Source: Chryseobacterium glaciei (GTDB taxonomy: Bacteria; Bacteroidota; Bacteroidia; Flavobacteriales; Weeksellaceae). Taken from it: DNA of 64,000 nucleotides. The first letter of the stretch is position 1, and each line of letters begins with the position of its first letter. The translations under genes were made by a program, and so were the position numbers. This document shows, in pieces, positions 26,476 through 34,557 of the stretch. The DNA lies in NCBI RefSeq assembly GCF_001648155.1, contig NZ_CP015199.1, forward strand, positions 620,001 to 684,000. Reading direction: 5' to 3'. Below the pieces are notes generated by a model. It did not search any database and was not told the origin of the DNA. It saw only the letters and a program-made list of their open reading frames with translations.

Positions 26476-27093
26476 ATGGAACTTAAAGACAGATTCAATC
26501 AGCCTTGTTTACAATTTACCCAAGATCAAAACTTGATTGAAAATTTGTGGCTAGAAATTGAAAAGAAATATTCTGAAAAAGGCAGACATTATCATAATCT
26601 GGAGCATTTGGAAAATATGTTTTCTGAACTTGAATCTGTGAAAAATAAAATTTCAGACTTCAATATTATTTCTTTTTCAGTTTTTTATCATGATGTAATT
26701 TATGATGCTTCATCAAAATCTAATGAAGAAAAAAGTGCTGAGTTTGCGAAGACAAGACTTGAAAACTTAAATATTGAGAAACAATCGATTGAGATAATTT
26801 TCAACCAAATTATTGCTACAAAAGCGCATCAAAAATCTGATGATCAAGACACCAATTATCTTTTAGATGCTGATCTTTCAATCCTTGGAAAAGATGTTGA
26901 AACCTATCTTGAGTATACCAAAAAGATCAGAAAAGAATATTCTATTTATCCAGATTTTCTTTACAAGCCGGGAAGGAAAAAGGTTTTACACCATTTTTTA
27001 GAATTAGAAAATATTTTTAAAACTGATTATTTTAAAGAAAAATATGAAGTTCAGGCGAGAGAAAATATTGAGTTTGAAATTAGTCTTTTATAA
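26476..27093 (+). CDS. HD-superfamily metal-dependent hydrolase (COG4339-like)
   Basis: 205 aa from ATG 26476 (MELKDRFNQ). A longer frame reaches back into the rhodanese terminator and is not used. The sequence has the COG4339 layout: an N-terminal helix with WLEIEKKYSEKGRHYHNLEHLENMF, the histidines of an HD site (HYHN, HLE), then FSVFYHDVIYD with the H-D pair, and later ATKAHQ and LLDADLSILG. The family is thought to hydrolyse a phosphate ester; substrate unknown. It converges on the alpha/beta hydrolase with a GGCTAAAGCC repeat between them. Confidence 0.85.
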   Translation: MELKDRFNQPCLQFTQDQNLIENLWLEIEKKYSEKGRHYHNLEHLENMFSELESVKNKISDFNIISFSVFYHDVIYDASSKSNEEKSAEFAKTRLENLNIEKQSIEIIFNQIIATKAHQKSDDQDTNYLLDADLSILGKDVETYLEYTKKIRKEYSIYPDFLYKPGRKKVLHHFLELENIFKTDYFKEKYEVQARENIEFEISLL

Positions 27094-27158
27094 GTTTTGG
27101 CTAAAGCCGATTTGATGGTTTCAAATTTAAAAGCGGACTAAAGTCCGCTCCTATTGAT
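27091..27158 (+). repeat. GGCTAAAGCC hairpin repeat, copy 2
   Basis: TTTGGCTAAAGCC, then a spacer, then GCGGACTAAAGTCCGC and TCCTATTGAT. The second palindrome has compensatory changes (GGAC/GTCC) relative to the other copies, so the hairpin is kept. It starts at the stop codon of the HD protein and overlaps the 3' end of the gene at 27138 by 21 bases. Confidence 0.8.
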
Positions 27159-27911
27159 AAAATCAACCGATTTACTTAAAACCAAATCAGGAACTTCTTT
27201 ATGAGGTGTGTGCCCAACATTCGGAATAATATATTTTTCTGACTTTCCACTAATCTGACTGATTGTTTTTTCAACCTGATTCAGCGTTCCGTATTCATCC
27301 TTTTCTCCCTGAATAAAAAGTAATGGACTTGTGATATTTTTTAAAAGATATTCAATATTCCAGCTTTTGAATCTGTCGCTTAGCCAAATTTCCGTCCAAG
27401 CTTTAACGATCATCGGAACTTTATCGCCGTGATATTTTGCTAAACGTTCCGGTAAATCGGTTGTTTTATACGCTTCAAAAGCATCTGAAACTCCTTTAAC
27501 CGTAATATCTTCAACGAAAATATGTCCAGCCTCACAAATTACAGCTTTTACCTTTTCAGGATATTTTGAAGCGGCAATTAAAGCAATTGTTCCGCCGTCG
27601 CTGTGACCAAAAAGAATTGCATTATTGATGTTTAATTCTTCTAATAATTCATTCAATACATCTGCTTCAAGCTCCATGTAATTATTTTCCCTTTCATGAG
27701 AAATCATAGGAAAAGATTTTCCGTAACCCAAACGGTCATAAACTAAAGTATTACATTGGGTTTCTTCCGTAATTTTAGAAGGAAAATCTCTCCAAAGTTG
27801 TGTACAGCCTAAAGAATCGTGTAAAAAGACGATTGTTGGTTTATTTTTAAATGAATTATCATGTTCTATATAAATTTTTTCACCCTGTACATCTATTATC
27901 CTTCCTTCCAT
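27138..27911 (-). CDS. alpha/beta hydrolase
   Basis: 257 aa from ATG 27911. Alpha/beta-hydrolase fold with oxyanion-hole strand VFLHDSLGCTQLW, nucleophile elbow GHSDGG (Ser), an acid in the LFIQGEKDEYGT loop and His in VGHTPHKE. It is soluble and cytoplasmic, resembling small proline iminopeptidase-like or ester hydrolases; the substrate is unknown. Its start lies 15 bases after the stop of the nitronate monooxygenase gene, so both share a transcript. The 3' end runs into the GGCTAAAGCC repeat, which supplies the last codons. Confidence 0.88.
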   Translation of the reverse strand: MEGRIIDVQGEKIYIEHDNSFKNKPTIVFLHDSLGCTQLWRDFPSKITEETQCNTLVYDRLGYGKSFPMISHERENNYMELEADVLNELLEELNINNAILFGHSDGGTIALIAASKYPEKVKAVICEAGHIFVEDITVKGVSDAFEAYKTTDLPERLAKYHGDKVPMIVKAWTEIWLSDRFKSWNIEYLLKNITSPLLFIQGEKDEYGTLNQVEKTISQISGKSEKYIIPNVGHTPHKEVPDLVLSKSVDFINRSGL

Positions 27912-27926
27912 TCTGATCAACTTTAA

Positions 27927-28916
27927 TTAAAAGCTCGGAGCTTTTGCTTCTTCAAATTCTCTCAACAAATTACTGAAAACGTTTTCTACAGGTAAAATAT
28001 CATGAATCAATGCTGAAACCTGACCGATTTCCAATTCGCCATCTTCCATATCACCTTCAAACATTCCACGCTTGGCTCTTGCACGGCCTAATGAAGCAAC
28101 TAAAGCCTCTGTATTTCTTCCGGTCTGATAAATCCCCTCTAATTCGTTAAAGAACTTGTTTTTGACCATTCTTACGGGTGCCAATTCCTTTAAAGTAAGA
28201 TGGGTATCGCCTTCATTAAGTTCTGTGATCTTCTTTTTCCAGTTCTCGTGTGCGCTGGCTTCAGTGGTTGCGGCAAAACGAGATCCAATCTGAACTCCGT
28301 CTGCGCCAAGAATCATGGCAGCTTTCATTTGGGAACCTAATGCGATTCCGCCGGCTGCGATCAAAGGTTTAGAAATATGTAGTTTTACATTCGGAATCAG
28401 ACAAAATGTTGTTGTTTCATCTCTTCCGTTGTGTCCGCCCGCTTCAAAGCCTTCTGCTACGATCGCATCAACTCCGGCATCTTCACATTTCACTGCAAAT
28501 TTGGTGGAGGAAACAACGTGAGCAACTTTTAATCCTTCTTTTTGAAGAGTTTCGGTATATGTTTTAGGATTTCCAGCAGAAGTAAAAACAATTTTCACTC
28601 CTTCTTCAATAATGATTTGAATTACTTCATCCAAATTCGGATATAACATGGGTACATTCACTCCAAAAGGTTTATTGGTAGCCTGCTTACATTTTTGGAT
28701 ATTCTCTCTTAAAACGTCAGGATACATGCTTCCTGCGCCAATTAAACCTAATCCGCCACAATTAGAAACAGCGGAAGCCAATTTCCATCCGGAATGCCAG
28801 ATCATTCCCGCCTGAATAATCGGATATTGTATATTAAAAAGTTCTGAAATTCTATTCTGACTTTGCTGCATCTCGTGAAGTTTTTTAGCTGAATTAAAAT
28901 CTATAAAATTGCTCAT
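27927..28916 (-). CDS. nitronate monooxygenase-type flavoprotein
   Basis: 329 aa from ATG 28916 (MSNFIDFNSAKKLHEMQ). The longer frame starts inside an intergenic repeat and is rejected. It has a TIM-barrel FMN enzyme signature: IQYPIIQAGMIWHSG, ASAVSNCGGLGLIGAGSM, VVSSTKFAVKCEDAGVDAIVAEGFEAGGHNG with the conserved GGH, and AAGGIALGSQMKAAMILGADGVQIGSRFAA. It belongs to the 2-nitropropane dioxygenase/NMO and enoyl-ACP reductase II group. NMO detoxifies alkyl nitronates; FabK-like enzymes reduce enoyl-ACP. Without fatty-acid genes nearby NMO is more likely. Cotranscribed with the alpha/beta hydrolase. Confidence 0.88.
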   Translation of the reverse strand: MSNFIDFNSAKKLHEMQQSQNRISELFNIQYPIIQAGMIWHSGWKLASAVSNCGGLGLIGAGSMYPDVLRENIQKCKQATNKPFGVNVPMLYPNLDEVIQIIIEEGVKIVFTSAGNPKTYTETLQKEGLKVAHVVSSTKFAVKCEDAGVDAIVAEGFEAGGHNGRDETTTFCLIPNVKLHISKPLIAAGGIALGSQMKAAMILGADGVQIGSRFAATTEASAHENWKKKITELNEGDTHLTLKELAPVRMVKNKFFNELEGIYQTGRNTEALVASLGRARAKRGMFEGDMEDGELEIGQVSALIHDILPVENVFSNLLREFEEAKAPSF

Positions 28917-28932
28917 GCTGTAAAAATAATAT

Positions 28933-29012
28933 TTTTTAACGCAAAGGACGTGAAGGTTTTTACTAATGTTGAGAATATTTTTCGTTCGCAAGGGCGTTTC
29001 ACTCAGCAATGG
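28933..29012 (+). repeat. GCGTTTCACTCAGC repeat, copy a
   Basis: Starts TTTTTTAACGCAAAGGACG and contains GAATATTTTTCGTTCGCAAGG followed by GCGTTTCACTCAGCAA. It is closest to the copy at 60011. Confidence 0.72.
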
Positions 29013-29026
29013 CTGTTTGGATCCGG

Positions 29027-29524
29027 CTAAATTTTAAAATGGCTTAAAGTTTCATCAATAATTGGACTGATTTCTAAAAAGCTTTGGCTTAATTTAATAA
29101 TATCTTGTTGAAGATTTTCAGTTTTTAATTCGAGCCAACCTTGCATTAAAGTTAATGGACCATATTTTACACTTACATTGTCCCAATCTTTTTGATATTT
29201 TGTAAATCTATTTCTAAAATCTTCGGCAAAATTCCTACTTTGTATTTTATAGCCTTTTAATTCCCTTAGTTTCAATGCGTGAATGTTATAATATAATCTA
29301 CCCTCTTCAATCGTTTTATCGCTAATCCATATTGAAAAGAATATTCTGCTTGAAGAGTCTATCGGTGAATAAGGATCATTTGACCATTCGGATTTGTAGA
29401 TTTTTAATGCGACAGATTCCAGAATTGTTTCAACTGAAAGTTTTAAACCTAAATCATTAAACTCTTTTTGAGAAATCTGGTCAAGCGCTTCTTGAAATTT
29501 TTTTTGATAAAAATGATAATCCAT
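29027..29524 (-). CDS. hypothetical protein, 165 aa
   Basis: Family not recognised. The ATG at 29524 (MDYHFYQKKFQEALDQIS) is preferred over a longer frame. It is soluble and helical at both ends, with a strand-rich centre (SSRIFFSIWISDKTIEEGRLYYNIHALK, split by a turn). The C-terminus is leucine-rich helices. It lies downstream of the SurA-like gene but behind that gene's terminator. Similar lone proteins with an 'N-terminal helix, beta centre' pattern are common in flavobacteria as immunity proteins; no evidence here. Confidence 0.6.
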   Translation of the reverse strand: MDYHFYQKKFQEALDQISQKEFNDLGLKLSVETILESVALKIYKSEWSNDPYSPIDSSSRIFFSIWISDKTIEEGRLYYNIHALKLRELKGYKIQSRNFAEDFRNRFTKYQKDWDNVSVKYGPLTLMQGWLELKTENLQQDIIKLSQSFLEISPIIDETLSHFKI

Positions 29525-29574
29525 TTGTATTGTTTCTGAATTAAAATTAAAAACTTTTCGGTAATTAAGGCACA

Positions 29575-29606
29575 AAAAAAACCTCCAGAAATTCTGAAGG
29601 TTTTGA
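29575..29606 (-). terminator. terminator of SurA-like gene
   Basis: Hairpin AAAACCT-CAGA / TCTG-AGGTTTT with single mismatches, followed on the minus strand by a T-rich run, right after the stop codon. Confidence 0.7.
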
Positions 29607-29608
29607 TT

Positions 29609-30979
29609 TTATTTTTTGGTTGTCTGTTTCTTCCAAGCTCCTTTGAAGTTACAAGAATCATAACGTCCGTTTATTGATATGAATGTCGTCGGTAATTTTG
29701 AATTTACAAACTTCTCAATCAGTTCATTTTTCTTTTTGTTAAGCGCCATTTGTTTTATTCTGTCATAATCCGTCTCCATTGTAATTTTATGAGCAGGAAT
29801 TACATCTTCCATTTTCACGATCTTTACAACCTTTCTCTTTCTTTCATCCTCGTCGTCAAAAGCACTTGTAATATCTCCTTTATTTAAACCTGCCAATTCG
29901 TAGCTGATTGATCCCGGAATACTTTCTCTTTCAATTTTGTTTGAACCATCTGCTCCAGGAATGATTCCTGCATTAAATTTAGTTCTTTTGTCATCTGAAA
30001 ATCTAAAAGAAGCATCTTTAAAGGTAGTTTTTCCATCGATGATCAATGTTCTGATGCTGTCCAACTTTACTTTAGCCGTTTTAATTTCAGCTTCAGTAGG
30101 CGTTGCCATCAAAAGAATGTGTCTTGCATCGTAAACTTTTCCAGCTTTTCTTACTAACTGAATGATGTGATATCCGAATTCAGATTCAATCGGATCTGAA
30201 ATCTCACCTTCCTGAAGGTTCAAAGCAGCTGCTTCGAATGGTTTTACCATCTGGCCTTTAGTAATATTCTTCATCAAACCACCATTAGGCGCAGAACCTG
30301 GGTCTTCAGAATAAATTCTTGCCTGACTTTCAAAACTTTCTCCTCCTAGAATGTCCTTTTTAATTTTGTTAAGCCTGTCAATAATTTCCTGCTTGTGAGC
30401 TTCTGTCAATTTAGGGTTCATAACAATCTGAGCCAAAGAAACTTCGTCTTTGATCTCCGGCAACTGCATTTTATACAGGTTAAAGAAATCCGTAACCTCG
30501 TTAGGAGTAACGTCTGCCTTCTCTGTAATTCTCTGATATTTTGCCTGACCGTAATAGGTATCTGTATCGATCTTTTCGATAGCATTCTTCATTTCGTATC
30601 CCGTTCTGAATTTATAAGCTGCCAACATCGACTTTTCGTCCGGGAACTGAGAAAGTAGCTGAGCATATTTCCCATTTGCCTGTTCTTTGATCGCAGCAGA
30701 ACGGTTTTCAATTAAAGTATCTTTTTTTGCTTCGTAAACAAGAAGTTTATTGTTGATCAAGTTCTCCAAAAACTCACATTTATCTGTATTAGAAGCTCCC
30801 TGCTGTTTTGCATAATTCATTTGTTCGTTCACATCAGACTCCAGAACAATCTCATCTCCAATTACCGCAGCAATCCCATCCACTAGTTCTCCAGGTTTTA
30901 GTTGAGCTTTCATCATATTTGCTGAGAACAAAATCATGAAAATTCCAAAAAGAAAAGTGATCTTTAGTTTATTTGTCAT
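29609..30979 (-). CDS. periplasmic peptidyl-prolyl isomerase, SurA-like
   Basis: 456 aa. Signal peptide (MTNKLKITFLFGIFMILFSA, ending near MKAQ). An N-terminal SurA helical domain follows (GELVDGIAAVIGDEIVLESDVNEQM), then a first parvulin domain (about 175-280, SLAQIVMNPKLTEAHKQEI and GGLMKNITKGQMVKPFEAAA...FGYHIIQL). A second parvulin-like domain (about 285-390) begins ARHILLMATP. It is a chaperone and prolyl isomerase for outer-membrane beta-barrel proteins in the periplasm. The organisation N-P1-P2 matches Bacteroidota SurA homologues. The -7 box TAAATTTG lies at 31008-31001, about 22 bases before the ATG. Confidence 0.92.
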   Translation of the reverse strand: MTNKLKITFLFGIFMILFSANMMKAQLKPGELVDGIAAVIGDEIVLESDVNEQMNYAKQQGASNTDKCEFLENLINNKLLVYEAKKDTLIENRSAAIKEQANGKYAQLLSQFPDEKSMLAAYKFRTGYEMKNAIEKIDTDTYYGQAKYQRITEKADVTPNEVTDFFNLYKMQLPEIKDEVSLAQIVMNPKLTEAHKQEIIDRLNKIKKDILGGESFESQARIYSEDPGSAPNGGLMKNITKGQMVKPFEAAALNLQEGEISDPIESEFGYHIIQLVRKAGKVYDARHILLMATPTEAEIKTAKVKLDSIRTLIIDGKTTFKDASFRFSDDKRTKFNAGIIPGADGSNKIERESIPGSISYELAGLNKGDITSAFDDEDERKRKVVKIVKMEDVIPAHKITMETDYDRIKQMALNKKKNELIEKFVNSKLPTTFISINGRYDSCNFKGAWKKQTTKK

Positions 30980-31000
30980 TTTACTATTTTAAACAAGTTG

Positions 31001-31008
31001 CAAATTTA
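31001..31008 (-). promoter_or_regulatory. -7 element of the SurA-like gene
   Basis: Minus strand TAAATTTG followed by GC fits TAnnTTTGC. A weak TTAG is at the -33 position with 19-base spacing. Confidence 0.6.
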
Positions 31009-31066
31009 GAATTCTTAATGAATTATGCTAAATTTTTTATTATAAATATTTCTTAAAAAGACGTAT

Positions 31067-31990
31067 TTATTGTAGTTCTACATCAAATGTCGTCAATTCC
31101 TTGAATTGTCTTAATCTACTGAACATATCAGCTTCGCTTACTTCTTCAATTCTTTCTGTTCCGAATTTTTCAACCGTGAACGATGCCATTGCAGAACCAA
31201 CGATTAAAGCAGACTTCATTGTTTCGAAATCTATCTTTCCTTTTTTAGCTAAATACGCTGCAAAACCTCCCGCAAAAGTATCTCCCGCTCCAGTTGGATC
31301 GAACACATCTTCTAACGGAAGAGCCGGGATTGCAAATACTTTACCGTCGTGGAAAAGTAAAGCTCCGTGTTCTCCTTTTTTAATGATAACATATTTAGGA
31401 CCCATTGTATGAATCTTTTTAGCCGCTTTTACAAGAGAATATTCTCCTGAAAGTTGTCTTGCTTCTTCATCATTAATCGTGATTACATCAGTTTTAGCAA
31501 TCATTTCCATTAAGATATCCAACGCAGAATCCATCCAGAAATTCATTGTATCTAAAATAACCAATTTAGGACGTTGGTTCATTTTTTCAAGAACAGACAA
31601 CTGAACACCTGGGTGAAGGTTTCCAAGTAATAAGATCTCAGAATCTTGCATAGACGCAGGAATCTTTGGATCAAAATTTTCCAAAACGTTTACTTCGGTC
31701 GCTAAAGTATCTCTTGTATTTAAATCGTTGTGGTATTTTCCTGACCAGAAGAAAGTTTTTTCTTCTTTTACGATCTCAAGTCCCTCGATATTGATGTTTC
31801 TTTTTGTAAACATATCAAGGTGTTCTTGTGGGAAATCTCCTCCTACTACAGAAACAATTCCGGATTTTACGCCCAAAACAGATGAAGTGATCGCGATATA
31901 AGTAGCAGCACCTCCTAAAATTTTATCAGTTTTACCAAATGGTGTTTCGATTGCATCAAACGCAACGCTTCCAACAACTAAAAGTTTCAT
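31067..31990 (-). CDS. PfkB-family sugar or nucleoside kinase
   Basis: 307 aa. Ribokinase fold with the Gly-rich start GGAATYIAITSSVLG, the second signature DPTGAGDTFAGGFAAYLA (catalytic Asp in GAGD) and VVGGDFPQEH. It phosphorylates a sugar or nucleoside; subgroup features (MKLLVVGSVAFDAIETPFGK) resemble the widespread Bacteroidota 'PfkB carbohydrate kinase' whose substrate is not settled. It follows gldD with a 28-base gap, so it is probably the second gene of that transcript. Cytoplasmic. Confidence 0.9.
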   Translation of the reverse strand: MKLLVVGSVAFDAIETPFGKTDKILGGAATYIAITSSVLGVKSGIVSVVGGDFPQEHLDMFTKRNINIEGLEIVKEEKTFFWSGKYHNDLNTRDTLATEVNVLENFDPKIPASMQDSEILLLGNLHPGVQLSVLEKMNQRPKLVILDTMNFWMDSALDILMEMIAKTDVITINDEEARQLSGEYSLVKAAKKIHTMGPKYVIIKKGEHGALLFHDGKVFAIPALPLEDVFDPTGAGDTFAGGFAAYLAKKGKIDFETMKSALIVGSAMASFTVEKFGTERIEEVSEADMFSRLRQFKELTTFDVELQ

Positions 31991-32018
31991 ATATTTTTCA
32001 ATGTATTTTTTAAAGTAA

Positions 32019-32576
32019 TTATTTTTTCCATTCGAAAGTATCCAGCAAATGTTTCATATCTTTTTTGATATAATCCACTGCGGGAGCCAATGAATCCGGT
32101 TTAGGTCTTGTATTAAAGTATAAATAAGCAGTCACAAAGTGTTTTGTGCTGTCTGTAATGTAAAATTGAAGATTAGAAGCACTCTGTCCTTTCAACTCAT
32201 AAAAATTTCCGTACACCTTCTTTTCAGGATATTCGAAAGATTTTGTGTCTATTGAACTTGCTTTAATGGTATGTTCGTACACCATTTTCTCGGCTTCTTT
32301 GATATGTTCAGCAAAGTCATTATTAATCGGATAATAGGTCACGAACAATTTTGCCCTCATTTTAGGATAATTCAAATAATACCAACATGGCTTTTTAGCA
32401 TCGGTAATTTTCGCAAAATCTGAGTATTCAAATGTGTAAGCACAGTTGTTTTCAAATTTCTGATATGTTGGTGTGGGATACTCTAATCTCAGTTCTCCAT
32501 AAGGTTTGAGAACGGGATCTTTTCCACATGATATTAAAAGCAATGACGCAAATATAAAAATGACCTTTTTAATCAT
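32019..32576 (-). CDS. gldD: gliding motility lipoprotein GldD
   Basis: 185 aa from ATG 32576. Lipoprotein signal with lipobox LLISC (Cys near residue 17), then GKDPVLKPYGELRLEYPTP, the start typical of GldD, and the C-terminal ITDSTKHFVTAYLYFNTRPKPDS. GldD is required for gliding and type IX secretion in Flavobacterium johnsoniae. Gene order there is mutY-ssb-gldE-gldD; here mutY and gldD are neighbours but ssb and gldE are absent between them, replaced by repeats. A -7 box TACTTTTG (32588-32581) lies only four bases before the ATG, so the transcript is probably leaderless. A start five codons earlier would fall inside the -7 box. Confidence 0.92.
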   Translation of the reverse strand: MIKKVIFIFASLLLISCGKDPVLKPYGELRLEYPTPTYQKFENNCAYTFEYSDFAKITDAKKPCWYYLNYPKMRAKLFVTYYPINNDFAEHIKEAEKMVYEHTIKASSIDTKSFEYPEKKVYGNFYELKGQSASNLQFYITDSTKHFVTAYLYFNTRPKPDSLAPAVDYIKKDMKHLLDTFEWKK

Positions 32577-32580
32577 TTTG

Positions 32581-32588
32581 CAAAAGTA
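32581..32588 (-). promoter_or_regulatory. gldD -7 element, almost adjacent to start codon
   Basis: Minus-strand TACTTTTG, then GCAA and ATG. The distance predicts transcription starting at or very near the A of the start codon. Confidence 0.6.
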
Positions 32589-32675
32589 CAAATTAGATTT
32601 CAGATATAGGAAGACAAATTTCAGGATTTCAATGAGTTTTGGATTTGAATTTTATTTAAATATTATTTTTATTTG

Positions 32676-32762
32676 TTTTAAACGCAAAGGGCGCTAAGAT
32701 TTTTTTGACTACTAACTGCTTTTAAGTTCGCAAAGGCGTTTCACTTAGCAAAGAACGCTTTT
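32676..32762 (+). repeat. GCGTTTCACTCAGC repeat, copy b
   Basis: TTTTAAACGCAAAGGGCGC, then CTACTAACTGCTTTTAAG, then TTCGCAAAGGCGTTTCACTT and AGCAAAGAACGC. It shares the CTACTAA(c)TGCTTTTAAG block with the copy at 47443. Confidence 0.72.
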
Positions 32763-32826
32763 AACAAAATGCCGTTATTCTGAACGAAACGAAGTGTAGT
32801 GAAAGAATCTCAACTTAATTCTTAAA

Positions 32827-32858
32827 GATTGCCTCGTCGCTTCTCTCCTCGCGATGAC
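32827..32858 (+). repeat. GATTGCTTCGTCGC family repeat
   Basis: GATTGCCTCGTCGCTTCTC followed by TCCTCGCGATGAC is a slightly decayed copy of the repeat at 46651, 46785 and 60202. It abuts the stop codon of mutY. Confidence 0.7.
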
Positions 32859-32859
32859 A

Positions 32860-33903
32860 TCACAAAATTCGATACGCAGTATGATAATTTTGGATATAAG
32901 TTTCCAAAGGTTTTGGGAAAGATCTTTCATAAGAACCTTCAAAATCTGTAATGATGTAATTATTTTCAGCAATAAAATCTGTCCAAACAGTTTCAGAATC
33001 AACTTCTACGTTGAAAATTTCTATGCTTAAATTTTTATGTGTCAATTTGTGATTAACTGTTTTCGAACTTTTAATGAAATGCATTAATTCTTCAGAAATC
33101 TCAGGTGGAAATTCAAATAACTTTTTCCAAATGAAATCATCTTTTCTTTGTTGAATTAAAAACTGTCCGTTTCTGTGAACAAAATAATATTTTAAACCTA
33201 AATCTGCAGCTTTTACTTTTTTAGTTTTAACAGGAAATTCAGAAATTTTATTTAATGAAAAAGCTAGACAGTCTTCATTTAAAGGACATTCTCCACAAAA
33301 TGGATTTCTGGGTTTACAGATTTCGGAGCCTAAATCCATCATCGCTTGGTTAAAATCTCCTACATTTTCGGGCAAAACTAAAGTCGCCAATTCGGAGAAA
33401 TAATTAAAAGCTCTAGAATTAGATATATCAAAATCATCCGCAAAAACTCGGCTTAAAACACGATAAAAATTTCCGTCAACGGCAGGCATTTTTCCATTAA
33501 AACAGATACTTGAAACCGCAGCAGCAGTATATTTACCTACACCTTTCAGTTTTAAAATTTCATCATAATCAGAAGGAAAAGTTCCTTGATAATCATTCAT
33601 GATCTGTTGGGCAGCTTTATGAATGTTTATCGCTCTCGAATAATAACCTAATCCTTTCCAATACAGCAAAACCTCATCTTCTTCAGCATTTGCCAACGTT
33701 TTCACATCCGGAAATCGTTTGATAAAATTATTGTAATGATTAAGTCCCTGATTGATCCTTGTCTGCTGAAAAACAATCTCGCAGATCCAGATTTTATAAG
33801 GATCTTTTGTCTGTCTGAAAGGTAGATCTCTGGCGTTTTGTTTGTACCAATTGAGGAGCTTGTTTCCGATGTGTTTGAAGTCTTGACTTTCTGGATGTTT
33901 CAA
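32860..33903 (-). CDS. mutY: adenine DNA glycosylase MutY
   Basis: 347 aa. Removes adenine mispaired with 8-oxoguanine. It has the helix-hairpin-helix LKGVGKYTAAAV, the catalytic Glu in CEIVFQQTRINQG, Asp in VDGNFYRVLSR, and the 4Fe-4S site CKPRNPFCGECPLNEDC. A C-terminal NUDIX-like 8-oxoG recognition domain starts about residue 235 (YYFVHRNGQFLIQQRK). No ATG precedes the conserved N-terminus, so TTG at 33903 is used. Downstream, the gene ends against a repeat that separates it from gldD. Confidence 0.94.
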   Translation of the reverse strand: MKHPESQDFKHIGNKLLNWYKQNARDLPFRQTKDPYKIWICEIVFQQTRINQGLNHYNNFIKRFPDVKTLANAEEDEVLLYWKGLGYYSRAINIHKAAQQIMNDYQGTFPSDYDEILKLKGVGKYTAAAVSSICFNGKMPAVDGNFYRVLSRVFADDFDISNSRAFNYFSELATLVLPENVGDFNQAMMDLGSEICKPRNPFCGECPLNEDCLAFSLNKISEFPVKTKKVKAADLGLKYYFVHRNGQFLIQQRKDDFIWKKLFEFPPEISEELMHFIKSSKTVNHKLTHKNLSIEIFNVEVDSETVWTDFIAENNYIITDFEGSYERSFPKPLETYIQNYHTAYRIL

Positions 33904-33954
33904 AAATTTTCGCTTTAATTTTGAGAAAATTGTTTCTCTTAGTGCTTTTTATCT

Positions 33955-33987
33955 AAACCTAACAGGTTTTAAAAACCTGTTAGGTTT
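33955..33987. repeat. 33-bp perfect palindrome, copy 1
   Basis: Arms AAACCTAACAGGTTTT and AAAACCTGTTAGGTTT with a single A between them. A copy with G at the centre is at 62694-62726. It could form a terminator-like hairpin between mutY and the lipoprotein gene at 34019. Confidence 0.85.
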
Positions 33988-34018
33988 GAATTGTTAAAAT
34001 TATCAATACAAAGATAAT

Positions 34019-34477
34019 TTAATTTTCTTTTTTTACAGAATAGACCGGAGCGTCTTTTAGCCATTGATATTTAAGACTCTTATCTTTTGCGATAAAACGA
34101 TAGCCTTCAAGTTTTTGAAGATAAATATACATCGCCTCTTTTTTCAAATCCAGTTTTTGATTAGAAAGAAACTGAAAAGGAAAACTCACTATAGAATCTC
34201 TTGTTGTTTTCACGACTTCACCAGCATTAACTTTATATATAAAAATAGGTCTTCCACGTCCGGAATAACTGTCCACAAGCTTCACATTTGAACTTGCGAT
34301 TACCATTGCGCTCGCTTGGCTTGATTCTTCCGCACTCATTACATACGCCTTTCCTTCCTGGCGCTGGTCTTTAAAAAGATCTATTGCATGTTCAGGGCCC
34401 TGAAGTTTTTTGTCTTCACAGCTTACTGCAAAAACCATAAGAAAAATCGGCAAAAGATATATTGACCTGCCTTTCAT
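34019..34477 (-). CDS. lipoprotein of unknown function downstream of tssBC
   Basis: 152 aa. Signal peptide MKGRSIYLLPIFLMVFAV with lipobox VSC, Cys at about residue 20, so it is probably anchored to an envelope membrane. The mature part is Lys/Ser-rich with a beta-type end (RFIAKDKSLKYQWLKDAP). It is on the same strand as tssB and tssC, 80 bases past tssC but behind a terminator. T6SS(iii) clusters of Bacteroidota encode a small lipoprotein (TssQ); this could be such a part, but the sequence gives no direct proof. Confidence 0.62.
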   Translation of the reverse strand: MKGRSIYLLPIFLMVFAVSCEDKKLQGPEHAIDLFKDQRQEGKAYVMSAEESSQASAMVIASSNVKLVDSYSGRGRPIFIYKVNAGEVVKTTRDSIVSFPFQFLSNQKLDLKKEAMYIYLQKLEGYRFIAKDKSLKYQWLKDAPVYSVKKEN

Positions 34478-34502
34478 ATTACTTATTTTGAGATTTGGTA
34501 GA

Positions 34503-34536
34503 AAAAAACCGATGTAAAAAAATGCATCGGTTTTTT
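34503..34536 (-). terminator. tssC terminator
   Basis: Stem AAAAAACCGATG / CATCGGTTTTTT with a ten-base loop, followed by T-rich sequence on the minus strand. Confidence 0.83.
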
Positions 34537-34557
34537 AGTATAAAAATTTGATTTAGT

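Noticed and set aside
28917..29009. Longer N-terminus for the nitronate monooxygenase
   Set aside because: The extra residues fall in an intergenic repeat and the family's start agrees with ATG 28916.
32581..32591. GldD start five codons upstream
   Set aside because: This start falls within the -7 box and would lie upstream of the transcript start.
32775..33002. Minus-strand ORF with RREATRQS-type segment
   Set aside because: The coding look comes from the GATTGCTTCGTCGC repeat read in one frame; it overlaps mutY.
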